Assembly: GCA_947173495.1 (NCBI GenBank)
Contig: CAMWFQ010000015.1
Span: 62,001 to 126,000, forward strand
Length of the DNA: 64,000 bases
Reading direction: 5' to 3'
Source of the DNA: an uncultured Lachnospiraceae bacterium
GTDB lineage: Bacteria; Bacillota; Clostridia; Lachnospirales; Lachnospiraceae
Positions 54,752 through 63,872 of the stretch are shown one piece after another. The first letter of the stretch is position 1. The number at the start of each line of letters is the position of its first letter. Position numbers and translations under genes: made by a program. The notes under the pieces were generated by a model. It saw only the letters and a program-made list of their open reading frames with translations. It ran no database searches and had not been told where the DNA came from.

Positions 54752-56123
54752 TGTAATCGCTGGGAACCAGTCCTGTCAGTTTTTTAAAAGTCCGGCTGAA
54801 ATATTTTTCATCATTGTATCCCACACTGAAAGCAATTTCCTGAATGGATTTATCCGTGTTTTCAAGATACTGCTTTGCGTGTTCAATCCGCACCTGGGTG
54901 CAGTAATCAATGAAGGATACGCCCACGATATCGTGAAAGCAGCGGCTGAAATATCCATAGCTCATCTGCGCATTCCTGGCGGCCTCTGTGGTATCTACCG
55001 TTTCGCTGTAATGAGTATCAACATAGCTTTTTACATTCAGGATGCTGCGTATGATATTGGAGGAATACTTTGCCTGAGACTGAAAGAAGTCGGTTCTCTT
55101 GTAGACCTGGATCAGCCAGTCTTCCACTTCCTGCCAGTTATGAAAAACCGGGGGAAGGGAGAGCGTTTGTCCGGTAAGTTCCGAATAGGCGCTGTTCCAG
55201 ACGGATTCCAGCGCAAGCAGCAGATGATACAGAGTAGAGGTTTTCAGCCTGCTGTTTTTCAGATCAAAGGTAATTCTATCAAAAAGCTCGTTTTCATATA
55301 CCCAGTTTAAGGACAGCCATTCCTTTTTCAGCCGTTCGAGAGTTTCTGTATTCTGGATCTCCTCCTCTTCATGCAGTTCATAGGCATGTTTGACGTGGAC
55401 TGTTTTACCGGGATGATACTCATAAAAAAAGCTGTCGTTCATGAACCGGCGAAGCAGTTTTCCAAGCTGCGCGAAGGTCATATCGGAGACATCCAGGATA
55501 CGCAGCAGCATGGTACCCGGAAAACTGTCCGGGAAGACAAAAGATTCCTTCTGATGCGTAAATACCCATACACCGCCCAGGAGTTCATAGATATCTTTTC
55601 TTCCGGAAAGAGAATTTTGCTCCCAGAATTCAAAAATATGCTGGTCCGTTTCCAGTTCCACAGTGACGAGAGCGTAGATAGAGGGGTACAAAATCCTGCT
55701 TTCCTTCCATTTCATACCGGAGGAACCGGCAAGGGCGGAAGTTTTCCGGATAATATTGGCATGGATGCGCTCCAGTATCTGGTCAAAGTTTTCTTTATCA
55801 AACTGTGTCTTTGCAATGTAATCGATGGCGCCGCTGCGCAGGGCATTTTGTATATATTCAAATTCCGTATGGATGGTCAGCACCACGTAGTTTAATTCCG
55901 GATATAATTCGGAGGCAGCCCTGATAAAAGTCATGCCGTCCATGACAGGCATGTCGAGATCCACAAGAACCAGGTCCACATCGTGTTCCTGCAGAAAAGC
56001 CAGGGCTTCTTTTCCGTTTGCGCTTTCTCCTATGATCTCCATATGGTGTTTGGCCCAGGGCATGAGCATCCGGATTCCCTTCCGGGTCAAGGCGTCATCA
56101 TCAACGATCAGTATTTTTAACAT
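54735..56123 (-). CDS. YesN-type response regulator, AraC-like output (third locus)
   Basis: A 462-residue regulator. The receiver has DDD and phosphoacceptor Asp55 in LVDLDMPVMDG. The C-terminal AraC domain (about 360-460) includes TEAARNAQMSYGYFSRCFHDIVG and IAFSVGYNDEKYFSRTFKKLTGLVPSDYRKG. Translation most likely starts at ATG 56123, with GAAAGGA upstream. The start lies inside the kinase gene (stop at 56101), so the two are coupled. Its last codons overlap the terminator stem. It probably activates the divergent operon at 58157 through the 21 bp spaced repeats there. Confidence 0.92.
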   Translation of the reverse strand: MLKILIVDDDALTRKGIRMLMPWAKHHMEIIGESANGKEALAFLQEHDVDLVLVDLDMPVMDGMTFIRAASELYPELNYVVLTIHTEFEYIQNALRSGAIDYIAKTQFDKENFDQILERIHANIIRKTSALAGSSGMKWKESRILYPSIYALVTVELETDQHIFEFWEQNSLSGRKDIYELLGGVWVFTHQKESFVFPDSFPGTMLLRILDVSDMTFAQLGKLLRRFMNDSFFYEYHPGKTVHVKHAYELHEEEEIQNTETLERLKKEWLSLNWVYENELFDRITFDLKNSRLKTSTLYHLLLALESVWNSAYSELTGQTLSLPPVFHNWQEVEDWLIQVYKRTDFFQSQAKYSSNIIRSILNVKSYVDTHYSETVDTTEAARNAQMSYGYFSRCFHDIVGVSFIDYCTQVRIEHAKQYLENTDKSIQEIAFSVGYNDEKYFSRTFKKLTGLVPSDYRKGCK

Positions 56124-57852
56124 GAGAACCATTTCCTTTCAGTTTTGGGAAATCTATGGTGACTACTGTTCCGTGGTTTTGAGAGCTTTCTATATGAAAA
56201 TGAAAACTTCCTGAGAAGAAATCGCGCAGGCTGTTTACTACATAGGCAAGCCCGATTCCAAATCGGGGAATTTTATTTCCTGTGTCGGAGTCCGCCAGGT
56301 CTGCCTGCGGCGCAGATGGCGGATAAAGGCTGTTTATTTTTGCCAGGATCCCGGCATCCATGCCCGTACCGGTATCCGATATGATCAGATGGATGACATC
56401 GTCAACCTGTATACGGATGAGAAGATCCATGCCTGGCTGATAGCCGTGGGCCAGCGCGTTTTCAACCAGCGGCTGTAATAAAAATTTGGGACAGGGATAA
56501 CTTAAGTCGTTTGATGCGGGTCTTTCTATGCGGAACTGAAAATCATAGCGTACTTTCTGGAGCTGGACATATTCGGTCAGGGCGCTGAGCTCTTTCTCAA
56601 GGTTGGTGGCAACGCTTTCCTTATCCAGGTTATAGCTGAGCAGGTGGGATAAGGACTGGGTGATAGCGTCGATATCATCCTGCCCGTTCATCAGAGCCAT
56701 CCAGTGAACGGTATTCAGTGTGTTTAACAGGAAATGAGGATTGATTTGCGCCCGGAGTTTTTCAATCTGTATTTTTGTATTGGTCTTTTCCTGCTGTACC
56801 ATCCGGCGGATCATTTCCTGGATCTGTCTTTGCATCAATACAATTTTATGCAGAAGGTAGTCATACTCCGGGATGGAGGAATGGGTCTGCGTATTGCTGC
56901 TTTCCTCGGAAAGCAGAAGTTCTAGCTGGCGGTCGAACAGCCGCAGCGGGGAATAAACGCTTTTCCAGAAATAGACTGCAACCAGAGCCACAAAGGCGGC
57001 AATGATCAGGATGCAGATCAGGATATCGGCAAGCGACTGGTAATAATCAGTAATATAGATGTGTTCCGGAATAATGATATGGACCCCCCATCCCTGGGAC
57101 ATGGACTTGGACATGGAACGGTAGCTGCGGCTCTTTCCCTCCAGAATATCAATGACCCCTGTGCCGGCTTCTTCAAATGTCGTATAGACCGGTTCCCCGG
57201 ATGAATTTGTGATGGCAAGAAAAGCGGATTTGCGTTCCAAAAGGCGCAGAGGTGCAAGCAGGGAATAAAAACCGGATTCTATGGACAGGACAACCGACTT
57301 CCCGTTTGGCAGCGTTTCCGTCCGGTTGAGAATCAACACGGGATTTCCGTTGTAGCTGCTCTGGCTGTTGCATGGCCCGCAGAAAGAGAAAGCGGTATTC
57401 TGGTAAAGGACAGGAGAGCGCCCGAACTGTTTCCTGCTGACCGGAAAACTGCTGAAAATGAAATCCTGCGCCTCGTTATCATAAAGATAAAGCAGGGAAA
57501 TATCGGTGTTGGCAAGTGTCAGTATGGAGACAGAATCAAGGAGGGCGGCATAATGTGTCTGCCTTTCATAGGGAGAGAGACTGTCCTGATAAAGCATCAG
57601 TGTATTCTGTATCTCTTCATTATCCAGGATTTGTCCGGATGTGAGGGTGAGATTCCAGAGCAGATTTTCCATGGTATCACAGGCTTCGGTCAGAATACTG
57701 TCATAATCTTCGTTCAGCTGTGTTTCGGTAAAACGGGTGATAAAGCGGCTGATGGTAAAAAAGCAGGAGGCGGCCATCAGCAGAAGGATGCTGAAAAAGG
57801 ATATAAAAATTCTGGATTTTAACGATATATTTTTTAAATTGGATATATGCAT
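56101..57852 (-). CDS. YesM-type sensor histidine kinase (third locus)
   Basis: A 583-residue kinase. TM segments lie at about residues 14-35 and 275-297 around an extracellular Cache-like domain. The His box is INPHFLLNTLNTVHWM (His373). The ATPase motifs are NALAHG, DTGTGMDAG and FGIGLAYVV. It is transcribed away from the binding-protein operon at 58157 from a consensus promoter at 57914-57943. Unlike the other two sensor pairs here, no extra binding lipoprotein is linked. Confidence 0.92.
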   Translation of the reverse strand: MHISNLKNISLKSRIFISFFSILLLMAASCFFTISRFITRFTETQLNEDYDSILTEACDTMENLLWNLTLTSGQILDNEEIQNTLMLYQDSLSPYERQTHYAALLDSVSILTLANTDISLLYLYDNEAQDFIFSSFPVSRKQFGRSPVLYQNTAFSFCGPCNSQSSYNGNPVLILNRTETLPNGKSVVLSIESGFYSLLAPLRLLERKSAFLAITNSSGEPVYTTFEEAGTGVIDILEGKSRSYRSMSKSMSQGWGVHIIIPEHIYITDYYQSLADILICILIIAAFVALVAVYFWKSVYSPLRLFDRQLELLLSEESSNTQTHSSIPEYDYLLHKIVLMQRQIQEMIRRMVQQEKTNTKIQIEKLRAQINPHFLLNTLNTVHWMALMNGQDDIDAITQSLSHLLSYNLDKESVATNLEKELSALTEYVQLQKVRYDFQFRIERPASNDLSYPCPKFLLQPLVENALAHGYQPGMDLLIRIQVDDVIHLIISDTGTGMDAGILAKINSLYPPSAPQADLADSDTGNKIPRFGIGLAYVVNSLRDFFSGSFHFHIESSQNHGTVVTIDFPKLKGNGSHVKNTDR

Positions 57853-57891
57853 AAAAACAACCCCGCATTGAATAACTTCTGACAGTTCGTA

Positions 57892-57943
57892 AACGAGCTA
57901 TGCTCGTTATTTTATTATAGATTTTGGCCGGAAGTCTTGTCAA
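57892..57943 (-). promoter_or_regulatory. Consensus promoter of the third sensor operon
   Basis: On the minus strand: TTGACA (57938-57943), 18 bp spacer, TATAAT (57914-57919). The palindrome AACGAGC-N3-GCTCGTT (57892-57908) begins about at the start site. It could be an operator or the first hairpin of the transcript. Confidence 0.75.
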
Positions 57944-57961
57944 TATTACGGGTATTGCCTG

Positions 57962-58080
57962 AAGGTGGACAATCTTGCGAAAAAGGTGGACAATTATGAT
58001 ATGGGTAATCTCATACAGCAGAATAATCCACTGATACATGAGAATAATCAGTCCAACTCACTAAGGGGAACCGATATAAT
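57962..58080 (+). promoter_or_regulatory. Activator-type promoter with two pairs of 21 bp spaced direct repeats
   Basis: AAGGTGGACAAT occurs at 57962-57973 and 57983-57994, exactly 21 bp apart. GAATAATC occurs at 58021-58028 and 58042-58049, again exactly 21 bp apart. The last half-site touches the -35 position (58052, no consensus) of a promoter with -10 TATAAT (58075-58080). This is the classic geometry for AraC-type activators. The YesN regulator encoded divergently is the obvious candidate. Confidence 0.65.
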
Positions 58081-58156
58081 CAATTTAACAGCAGACGGAT
58101 AACGCAGACGGCAGAGTATCCGGATGTTAAAAAACAGAAAGGGAGAGAATGGAAGT

Positions 58157-59917
58157 ATGAAGAAGAAACGAATTTTAAGCCTGTTTCTGGCATGTGGGCT
58201 GACCATAGGGATGCTGGCAGGATGCGGCAATTCCGGGGGCGGCGCCAAGGGAGACGAAGCAGGCGTATCAGAGGGAAACGAGAACGCCGAAAACAGCAGT
58301 ACGGATGCCGGGCAGGCCGAAGGGGGAGATAATCTACCCGTGGACGAAAACGGCAATCCTTCTCCATTTGGAAAATACGCAGAGCCGGTAACGGTTGAGA
58401 TCGTCCAGTCTATCAACCCTACAATTACCATGCCTGAGGGAGATACGGCCACAGATAACTATTATACAAGATTTATCAAAGAAAATCTGAACGTGGATAT
58501 TTCTGTAAAATGGTCATCGGCCTCTTCTGATTTCAACGAAAAGATGAATCTGGCGATCGCGTCCAACGACCTGCCGGACATCCTTGTGGTAAATGAACAG
58601 CAGTTTCGTAAGCTGGCTCAGTCAGATATGCTGGAAGATTTGACGCCATATTATGATACCTATGCCTGCGATATCATCAAGCAGAATGTGGATTCAACGG
58701 GCGGCAAGGCAATCGAAAATGCGTCCTATGATGGAAAACTGCTGGGACTGCCGAATGTTCAGGTGGAAGCGGACGGATATGCCCTGATGTGGATCAGACA
58801 GGACTGGCTGGATGCTCTGAACCTGGAAGCACCCACAACCATTGAAGAGCTGGAAACAGTGGCGAAGGCGTTCGTCGATAACAATATGGGCGGTGAGAAT
58901 ACCATCGGTATCGTAGGACCGACTGTGAACGGAAAGGTATATAATACCTTCCTTTCCATCAACAACCTGAACAATCTGGACGGCATTTTCCAGGCGTTCC
59001 AGTCTTATCCGGGTTTCTGGATTCAGGGAGAGGACGGAAAGGTCGTGTATGGTTCCACAACGGCACAGACAAAAGAGGCTCTTGCGGAGCTGAACAAGAT
59101 GTACCAGGAGGGTTACCTTGATCAGGAACTGGGGGTTCGGAAAGATGCGGATGAAGCATGGAAGAGCGGCAAGGTCGGAATCCTTTTCTCCCCCTGGTGG
59201 CATGGATATAACGTGAAAGACGGTATTGCAAACGACCCGGCCATGGAATGGAAAGCGTATGCTGCCCCCCTGGCTGCGGATGGGCAGTGGTACCCGAAGC
59301 TGGGAGGCGTAGGCGGTTCTTACTGTGCGGTACGCAAAGGGTATGAGCATCCGGAAGTTGCGATTTTGCTGAATAATTATCTGAGAGTAAACGAGGGCAA
59401 GTTCCAGGAGGAGACAACGCTGGATGCCGGCTATTATCCGGGCCGTGTGGTGATCACCCCGCTTGATGAGAATTCTGTTTCCGTTCGTGCGCTGCGGGCG
59501 GAAATGAACGGGGAAGAAGTGGAGGATTTTGATCCTGTCAACTATAAGCTCCTGGAAAGCGATTTGAGTTCGGTAAGCCAGTGCCTGGAAGCGCCCTATG
59601 ATGATATGGGTATCGAAAAATGGGATGTGGAGCATACGGTATTCGGCAGAGTATACTCCCTGCTGATGGGTTCCGCTGCGGTGGAGGATGCCGCAGATGC
59701 AGGCATTGTGAATAAGATTTACAGCGTGACCTATACACAGACAGAAACCATGGAAAAGAAGTGGACGAATCTGGAGAAAAAAGAGAATGAAATCTTTTTA
59801 AAGATTATCATTGGTGAAGAGCCTATAGACGCTTTTGATACTTTTGTGGAAGAATGGAAAGCAGAAGGCGGAGACGAGATTACGGCAGAGGTACAGGCGA
59901 TTGCGGACGGCAAATAA
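58157..59917 (+). CDS. Extracellular sugar-binding lipoprotein (third locus)
   Basis: A 586-residue LplA-type binding protein with lipobox MLAGC (Cys23) and a Gly/Glu/Asn-rich linker to about residue 60. The motif PVTVEIVQSINPTITMPEGD opens the first lobe. ATG 58157 follows GGGAGAGAATGGAAG. Here the binding protein comes first in the operon, before the permeases, and is separated from them by two strong hairpin elements (59972-60096). Confidence 0.9.
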   Translation: MKKKRILSLFLACGLTIGMLAGCGNSGGGAKGDEAGVSEGNENAENSSTDAGQAEGGDNLPVDENGNPSPFGKYAEPVTVEIVQSINPTITMPEGDTATDNYYTRFIKENLNVDISVKWSSASSDFNEKMNLAIASNDLPDILVVNEQQFRKLAQSDMLEDLTPYYDTYACDIIKQNVDSTGGKAIENASYDGKLLGLPNVQVEADGYALMWIRQDWLDALNLEAPTTIEELETVAKAFVDNNMGGENTIGIVGPTVNGKVYNTFLSINNLNNLDGIFQAFQSYPGFWIQGEDGKVVYGSTTAQTKEALAELNKMYQEGYLDQELGVRKDADEAWKSGKVGILFSPWWHGYNVKDGIANDPAMEWKAYAAPLAADGQWYPKLGGVGGSYCAVRKGYEHPEVAILLNNYLRVNEGKFQEETTLDAGYYPGRVVITPLDENSVSVRALRAEMNGEEVEDFDPVNYKLLESDLSSVSQCLEAPYDDMGIEKWDVEHTVFGRVYSLLMGSAAVEDAADAGIVNKIYSVTYTQTETMEKKWTNLEKKENEIFLKIIIGEEPIDAFDTFVEEWKAEGGDEITAEVQAIADGK

Positions 59918-59971
59918 TAAATGGTAGAAATACGTTTGTAAACTCCTTAGGCTGCCATGACCTGGATTACG

Positions 59972-60007
59972 GGGTGTCTGGAATGTCTGAAAGCATTTCA
60001 GACACCC
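59972..60007 (+). terminator. Attenuator-like hairpin between binding protein and permease
   Basis: GGGTGTCTGGAATG (59972-59985) pairs with CATTTCAGACACCC (59994-60007), 14 bp with one G-U pair. There is no strong T-run after it. It may protect or end the binding-protein mRNA so that binding protein exceeds permease. Confidence 0.6.
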
Positions 60008-60012
60008 TGCTT

Positions 60013-60096
60013 TATGCGCAGGCCCGCATAAGGAAATTTGCTGCTAACGCAGCATGCGGGCCGCGCGCGGGCAGGGAGAAAATCTTCCCTGCTCGA
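60013..60096 (+). repeat. Multi-hairpin intergenic repeat, copy D (left half)
   Basis: This matches the left half of copy A. The outer stem is GGCCCGCAT/ATGCGGGCC with an inner GCTGC/GCAGC hairpin. The second stem is CGGGCAGGGA/TCCCTGCTCG (60068-60077, 60086-60095). Compared with copy A, one T-A pair has become C-G in the second stem, and the outer stem has different bases but still pairs. Confidence 0.72.
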
Positions 60097-60120
60097 TTAT
60101 AATACAAGGAGGAATGGAAA

Positions 60121-61026
60121 GTGGGTAAGAAGGTAAATATTCTACATTCAAGAGCGGGGGCATACTGGATTATGGTACTGCCGGCACTGCTCTGGATGGT
60201 ACTGATCAATATTGTTCCCATGTTTGGGATTGTCATGGCCTTTCAGGATTTTAATCCCGGTAAGGGGATGCTTCGTTCCGAATTTGTGGGGCTTGAAAAT
60301 TTTGAGTATATGTTTCAGATGAAGGATGTTTCCCAGATTTTTACAAATACCATTGTGATTGCGGTGGGAAAACTTCTTTTGAATGTTTTTGTACCGGTAG
60401 TTTTTGCGCTGCTGCTCAATGAAATTAAAAATGTATTTTTCAAGAGATGTGTGCAGACCATTGTGTATCTTCCGCACTTCATTTCATGGGTAATCATGGG
60501 CGGTATTTTACTGGATGTGTTTGGTCTGTACGGGCCGGTCAATATGATGCTTTCCGCATTTGGAGCGGAACGGATTGCCTTTTTCAGGATCTCCTCTCTG
60601 TTCCGCACCCTGGCAATCGGTACGGATGTGTGGAAAGAATTTGGATTTAATGCAGTGGTCTATCTGGCGGCTCTGACGGGAATCAGTCCTTCCCTGTATG
60701 AGGCGGCGGCTATTGACGGCGCTAGCCGCTGGCAGCGGATGTGGCATATCACGCTGCCGGGATTAAAGCCCATTATCGTCCTGATGACGATTCTTGCCCT
60801 TGGCAATATCCTGAACGCAGGGTTTGACCAGATTTACAATATCTATAATCAGGCGGTTTATTCTACAGGGGATATTATCGACACATGGGTATACCGGGTA
60901 GGCTTGAATGATCTGCAGTATTCACTGGCAACGGCAGTGGGGCTCTTAAAATCAGTGGTGGGATTTTTGCTGATATCCCTGTCCTATACAATTGCTTATA
61001 AGAAGGCGAATTACAGGATTTTTTAA
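60121..61026 (+). CDS. ABC sugar transporter permease, LplB type (third locus)
   Basis: A 301-residue permease with GTG start (AAGGAGG about 9 bp upstream; a nearby ATG at 60113 runs straight into a stop). Six predicted helices; the EAA loop is YEAAAIDGASRWQRMWHITLP, at about residues 194-214. It is co-transcribed with the 61051 permease and downstream enzymes. Confidence 0.92.
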   Translation: MGKKVNILHSRAGAYWIMVLPALLWMVLINIVPMFGIVMAFQDFNPGKGMLRSEFVGLENFEYMFQMKDVSQIFTNTIVIAVGKLLLNVFVPVVFALLLNEIKNVFFKRCVQTIVYLPHFISWVIMGGILLDVFGLYGPVNMMLSAFGAERIAFFRISSLFRTLAIGTDVWKEFGFNAVVYLAALTGISPSLYEAAAIDGASRWQRMWHITLPGLKPIIVLMTILALGNILNAGFDQIYNIYNQAVYSTGDIIDTWVYRVGLNDLQYSLATAVGLLKSVVGFLLISLSYTIAYKKANYRIF

Positions 61027-61050
61027 TCAGGAAGATGAGGTGAAAAAATT

Positions 61051-61935
61051 ATGGTAGAGAAAAAAACAGCCGGACATATAGCGGTGCAGGCGATTTTTGT
61101 GGTAATTCTTGTCCTGTTGGCCCTGAGCTGTCTGCTCCCCCTTTTATATAATCTGGCGGTGTCTTTCAGTTCAAAGGAGGCGGCGGAGGCAGGATTGGTA
61201 TCCTTCTGGCCCATAGGATTTACATTAAAGGCATATCAGGAGATCATGGGGGAGAGCGCATTCTTTGTATCCTTCTTTGTGTCTGTGAAACGTGTTGCCG
61301 TTGCGCTTTTGATTACGATTCCGACCCTGACAATGGCGGCATACCCGCTTGCCAAAAGCAGGCAGGAATTTGCCCCCAGGAATATTATTCTGTGGATATT
61401 TGTATTCTGCATGCTGTTTTCCGGCGGCACGATTCCATGGTATATGGTTATGAAAAACTATGGGCTGATCAACAACATTGTAGGATTGGCAGTCTGCGGC
61501 GGAATTCCGGTGTTTAACCTGATCCTGATGGTGAATTTTTTTCAGGATATCCCCAAGGAACTGGAAGAGGCGGCCATGGTGGACGGAGCGGGGGCATGGT
61601 ATATCCTGACACATATTATTGTACCCTTGTCAAAGCCTGTCATTGCCACAATCGCCTTGTTTACCATTGTGACGCACTGGAATGATTTCTTTCAGGGGCT
61701 GGTTTTGTCCACCGGGGAGAAATATTATCCCCTGCAGACTTACATCAAGCAGTTGATTTTCCAGGTAGATACGTCTACAATGACTGCAGAGCAGATCAAG
61801 CAGGCGTCCATGATGTCGAATACCACTATGAATGCGGCAAAGATTTTTATCTCCATGATTCCGGTATTGTGTATTTATCCGTTTCTGCAGAAATATTTTG
61901 TGACGGGGATTACACTTGGCGGGGTAAAAGAGTAG
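61051..61935 (+). CDS. ABC sugar transporter permease, YtcP type (third locus)
   Basis: A 294-residue partner permease. The EAA loop is LEEAAMVDGAGAWYILTHIIVP and the ending FVTGITLGGVKE is a variant of the family C-terminus. GATGAGGTG precedes the ATG. Together with 58157 and 60121 it makes the third oligosaccharide importer of the window, again without its own ATPase. Confidence 0.92.
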   Translation: MVEKKTAGHIAVQAIFVVILVLLALSCLLPLLYNLAVSFSSKEAAEAGLVSFWPIGFTLKAYQEIMGESAFFVSFFVSVKRVAVALLITIPTLTMAAYPLAKSRQEFAPRNIILWIFVFCMLFSGGTIPWYMVMKNYGLINNIVGLAVCGGIPVFNLILMVNFFQDIPKELEEAAMVDGAGAWYILTHIIVPLSKPVIATIALFTIVTHWNDFFQGLVLSTGEKYYPLQTYIKQLIFQVDTSTMTAEQIKQASMMSNTTMNAAKIFISMIPVLCIYPFLQKYFVTGITLGGVKE

Positions 61936-62021
61936 AAGAAACAGGTCAGGCATTTTATAATGGTTGTGAACAGGCGCGGATTTCGCATTGCGTTGCCGGA
62001 AAACAGGGAAGGGTGGTTAAA

Positions 62022-63872
62022 GTGAGAGAATTAATATTTAGCAATGACCCATATGGGATGAACTGGCTGAGGGAAGATTTTGCATACGGAGAGGTGAAGT
62101 GCCCGAAGGAGTTATGCGGCTCGGCAACAAGCAAAAAAGACGGGGATAAGGTTTATACAAAGATTACGATTTCCAATCCCGGGCGAAAGCCCTATTTTAC
62201 CGATAAGACTTCGATCAGTATTGCGTTTCCGCTGGCGGACAAATATGAGGGCAGCAAAATATGCATGGAGCAGCGCTGCCATACCCACATTTTCTGCGGC
62301 GGGGATATCAGCTATATCTGTGCCCTGCGCATGGGCGGGGAAGCGCCTCATCTGGGGATGGTGCTTACGAAGGGAAGCCTTTCAGGCTACAGCATAGAGC
62401 GCAATCTTGTAAGCCGGAGCAACGACAGGGGGTGTTTTCTCCTTCACCCGTCGCCAATGGAAATTAAGGCGGGGGAGAGTGTGACGCTTGAGTGGATGAT
62501 TTTCCGTCATGAGGGGAAAGAGGATTTTTTCAGGAAGCTTTCGCAGTACTGCCCGCATTTTGTCACAGTGCGGGCTGACCGGTATGTGCTGTTTCCCGGT
62601 GAAAAAAATGTGCTCCGTGTATGTCCGGCGTTTGCGGCAGGCCAGGTTACAGTGGACGGAAGAAAGTTGCCGGAAGTAAACGGGGAATACCGGCTGGAAT
62701 ATACGGCGCAGGAGATTGGAGAAAAGGTATTTGAGATTCAGGCGGATGGTGTAAGGACATGGTGCAGGACCTATGTACAGGAGAGCGTGGAGAAACTGGC
62801 AGGGAAACGCTGTATATTTCTGGCGGAGCATCAGCAGTACCATGGCGGTACCAGGGAACTGGAGGGCGCTTATCTGGCTTATGATAATGAGGAAGAGATG
62901 TGTATCTACAGGCCGGAGAATGATTATAACGGCGGCAGGGAGCGCATAGGTATGGGGGTTTTACTCACCCGTTATCTGTCCGGCCGGAGCGGAAAAGAAA
63001 ATCCATTGCTTCGGGACAGTCTTGATACATACAGGGAGTATGTGTTGCGGGAGCTGGTGGATTCGGACACCGGAAAGGTTTATAACGATATGGGCAGGGA
63101 CGACAGCTATCAGCGTCTGTACAACGCGCCCTGGGCAGCCACGTTCTTTACAGAGCAGTACAGACTGCGGAAGGACGAGGAAGATTTGCTGTGTGCCTGC
63201 CGGATAATGAAGCGGTTTTATGAGGAGGGCGGAAAAGACTTTTACCCCATAGACCTGCCAATCCTGCTGCTGGATGGGGAACTTGCCCATGCAGGAATGG
63301 AAGCGGAAAGGGAGGAACTGTGTATTCTTTACAGGGAACATGCTGACAGGATCTGTGAGCGGGATACCGGCTATCCGGCAAGCGAAGTCAATTATGAGCA
63401 GAGCATTGTTGCGCCTGCGGCGGATATTCTCTTGTCCGTGTATGCGCTGACAGAGGAAGAGAAATATTTAACGGCGGCAGAGCGTCAGATACAGGTTCTG
63501 GAGCTTTTTAACGGGATGCAGCCGGATTATCACCTTTATGAAGCGGCAATCCGGCATTGGGATGGGTACTGGTTTGGCAAAAGGAGATATTTCGGGGATA
63601 CTTTCCCCCATTATTGGAGCGCGCTTACCGGAAACGTGTTTGAACGGTACGGAAGGCTTACCGGAAACAGCCGCTGTCTGGAAAGGGCGGAGAATGCGAG
63701 AAGGGCGGTACTGCCGATGATATTTGCGGACGGAAGGGCGTCCTGCGCGTATATTTATCCGTTTAAAATCAATGGAAGGGAAGGAGAATTTTACGATCCC
63801 TATGCCAATGACCAGGATTGGGGATTGTATTTTTACCTGAAAAATAAGGAGGAAAAGAGTGAAAAAATTTAA
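62022..63872 (+). CDS. Unclassified large protein, probable six-hairpin-type glycan enzyme
   Basis: A 616-residue protein that I cannot assign to a named family. Residues about 1-270 look like beta-sandwich domains (repeated SVTLEW and VTVDGRKLPEV patterns). Residues about 290-610 are helix-rich with aromatic and acidic pairs (NDMGRDDSYQRLYNAPW, YPASEVNYEQSIVAPAADILLS, HWDGYWFGKRRYFGDTFPHYWSALTG). This is like (alpha/alpha)6 glycosidases or lyases. GTG 62022 follows GGGAAGGGTGG; the open frame upstream overlaps the permease and is not used. No signal peptide. It lies between an importer and a GH42 gene, overlapping the latter by 14 bp. Confidence 0.7.
   Translation: MRELIFSNDPYGMNWLREDFAYGEVKCPKELCGSATSKKDGDKVYTKITISNPGRKPYFTDKTSISIAFPLADKYEGSKICMEQRCHTHIFCGGDISYICALRMGGEAPHLGMVLTKGSLSGYSIERNLVSRSNDRGCFLLHPSPMEIKAGESVTLEWMIFRHEGKEDFFRKLSQYCPHFVTVRADRYVLFPGEKNVLRVCPAFAAGQVTVDGRKLPEVNGEYRLEYTAQEIGEKVFEIQADGVRTWCRTYVQESVEKLAGKRCIFLAEHQQYHGGTRELEGAYLAYDNEEEMCIYRPENDYNGGRERIGMGVLLTRYLSGRSGKENPLLRDSLDTYREYVLRELVDSDTGKVYNDMGRDDSYQRLYNAPWAATFFTEQYRLRKDEEDLLCACRIMKRFYEEGGKDFYPIDLPILLLDGELAHAGMEAEREELCILYREHADRICERDTGYPASEVNYEQSIVAPAADILLSVYALTEEEKYLTAAERQIQVLELFNGMQPDYHLYEAAIRHWDGYWFGKRRYFGDTFPHYWSALTGNVFERYGRLTGNSRCLERAENARRAVLPMIFADGRASCAYIYPFKINGREGEFYDPYANDQDWGLYFYLKNKEEKSEKI

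Noticed and set aside
61869-62021. The upstream extension of the 62022 protein
   Set aside because: It overlaps the permease gene and reads unlike a protein; GTG 62022 has a good ribosome site.
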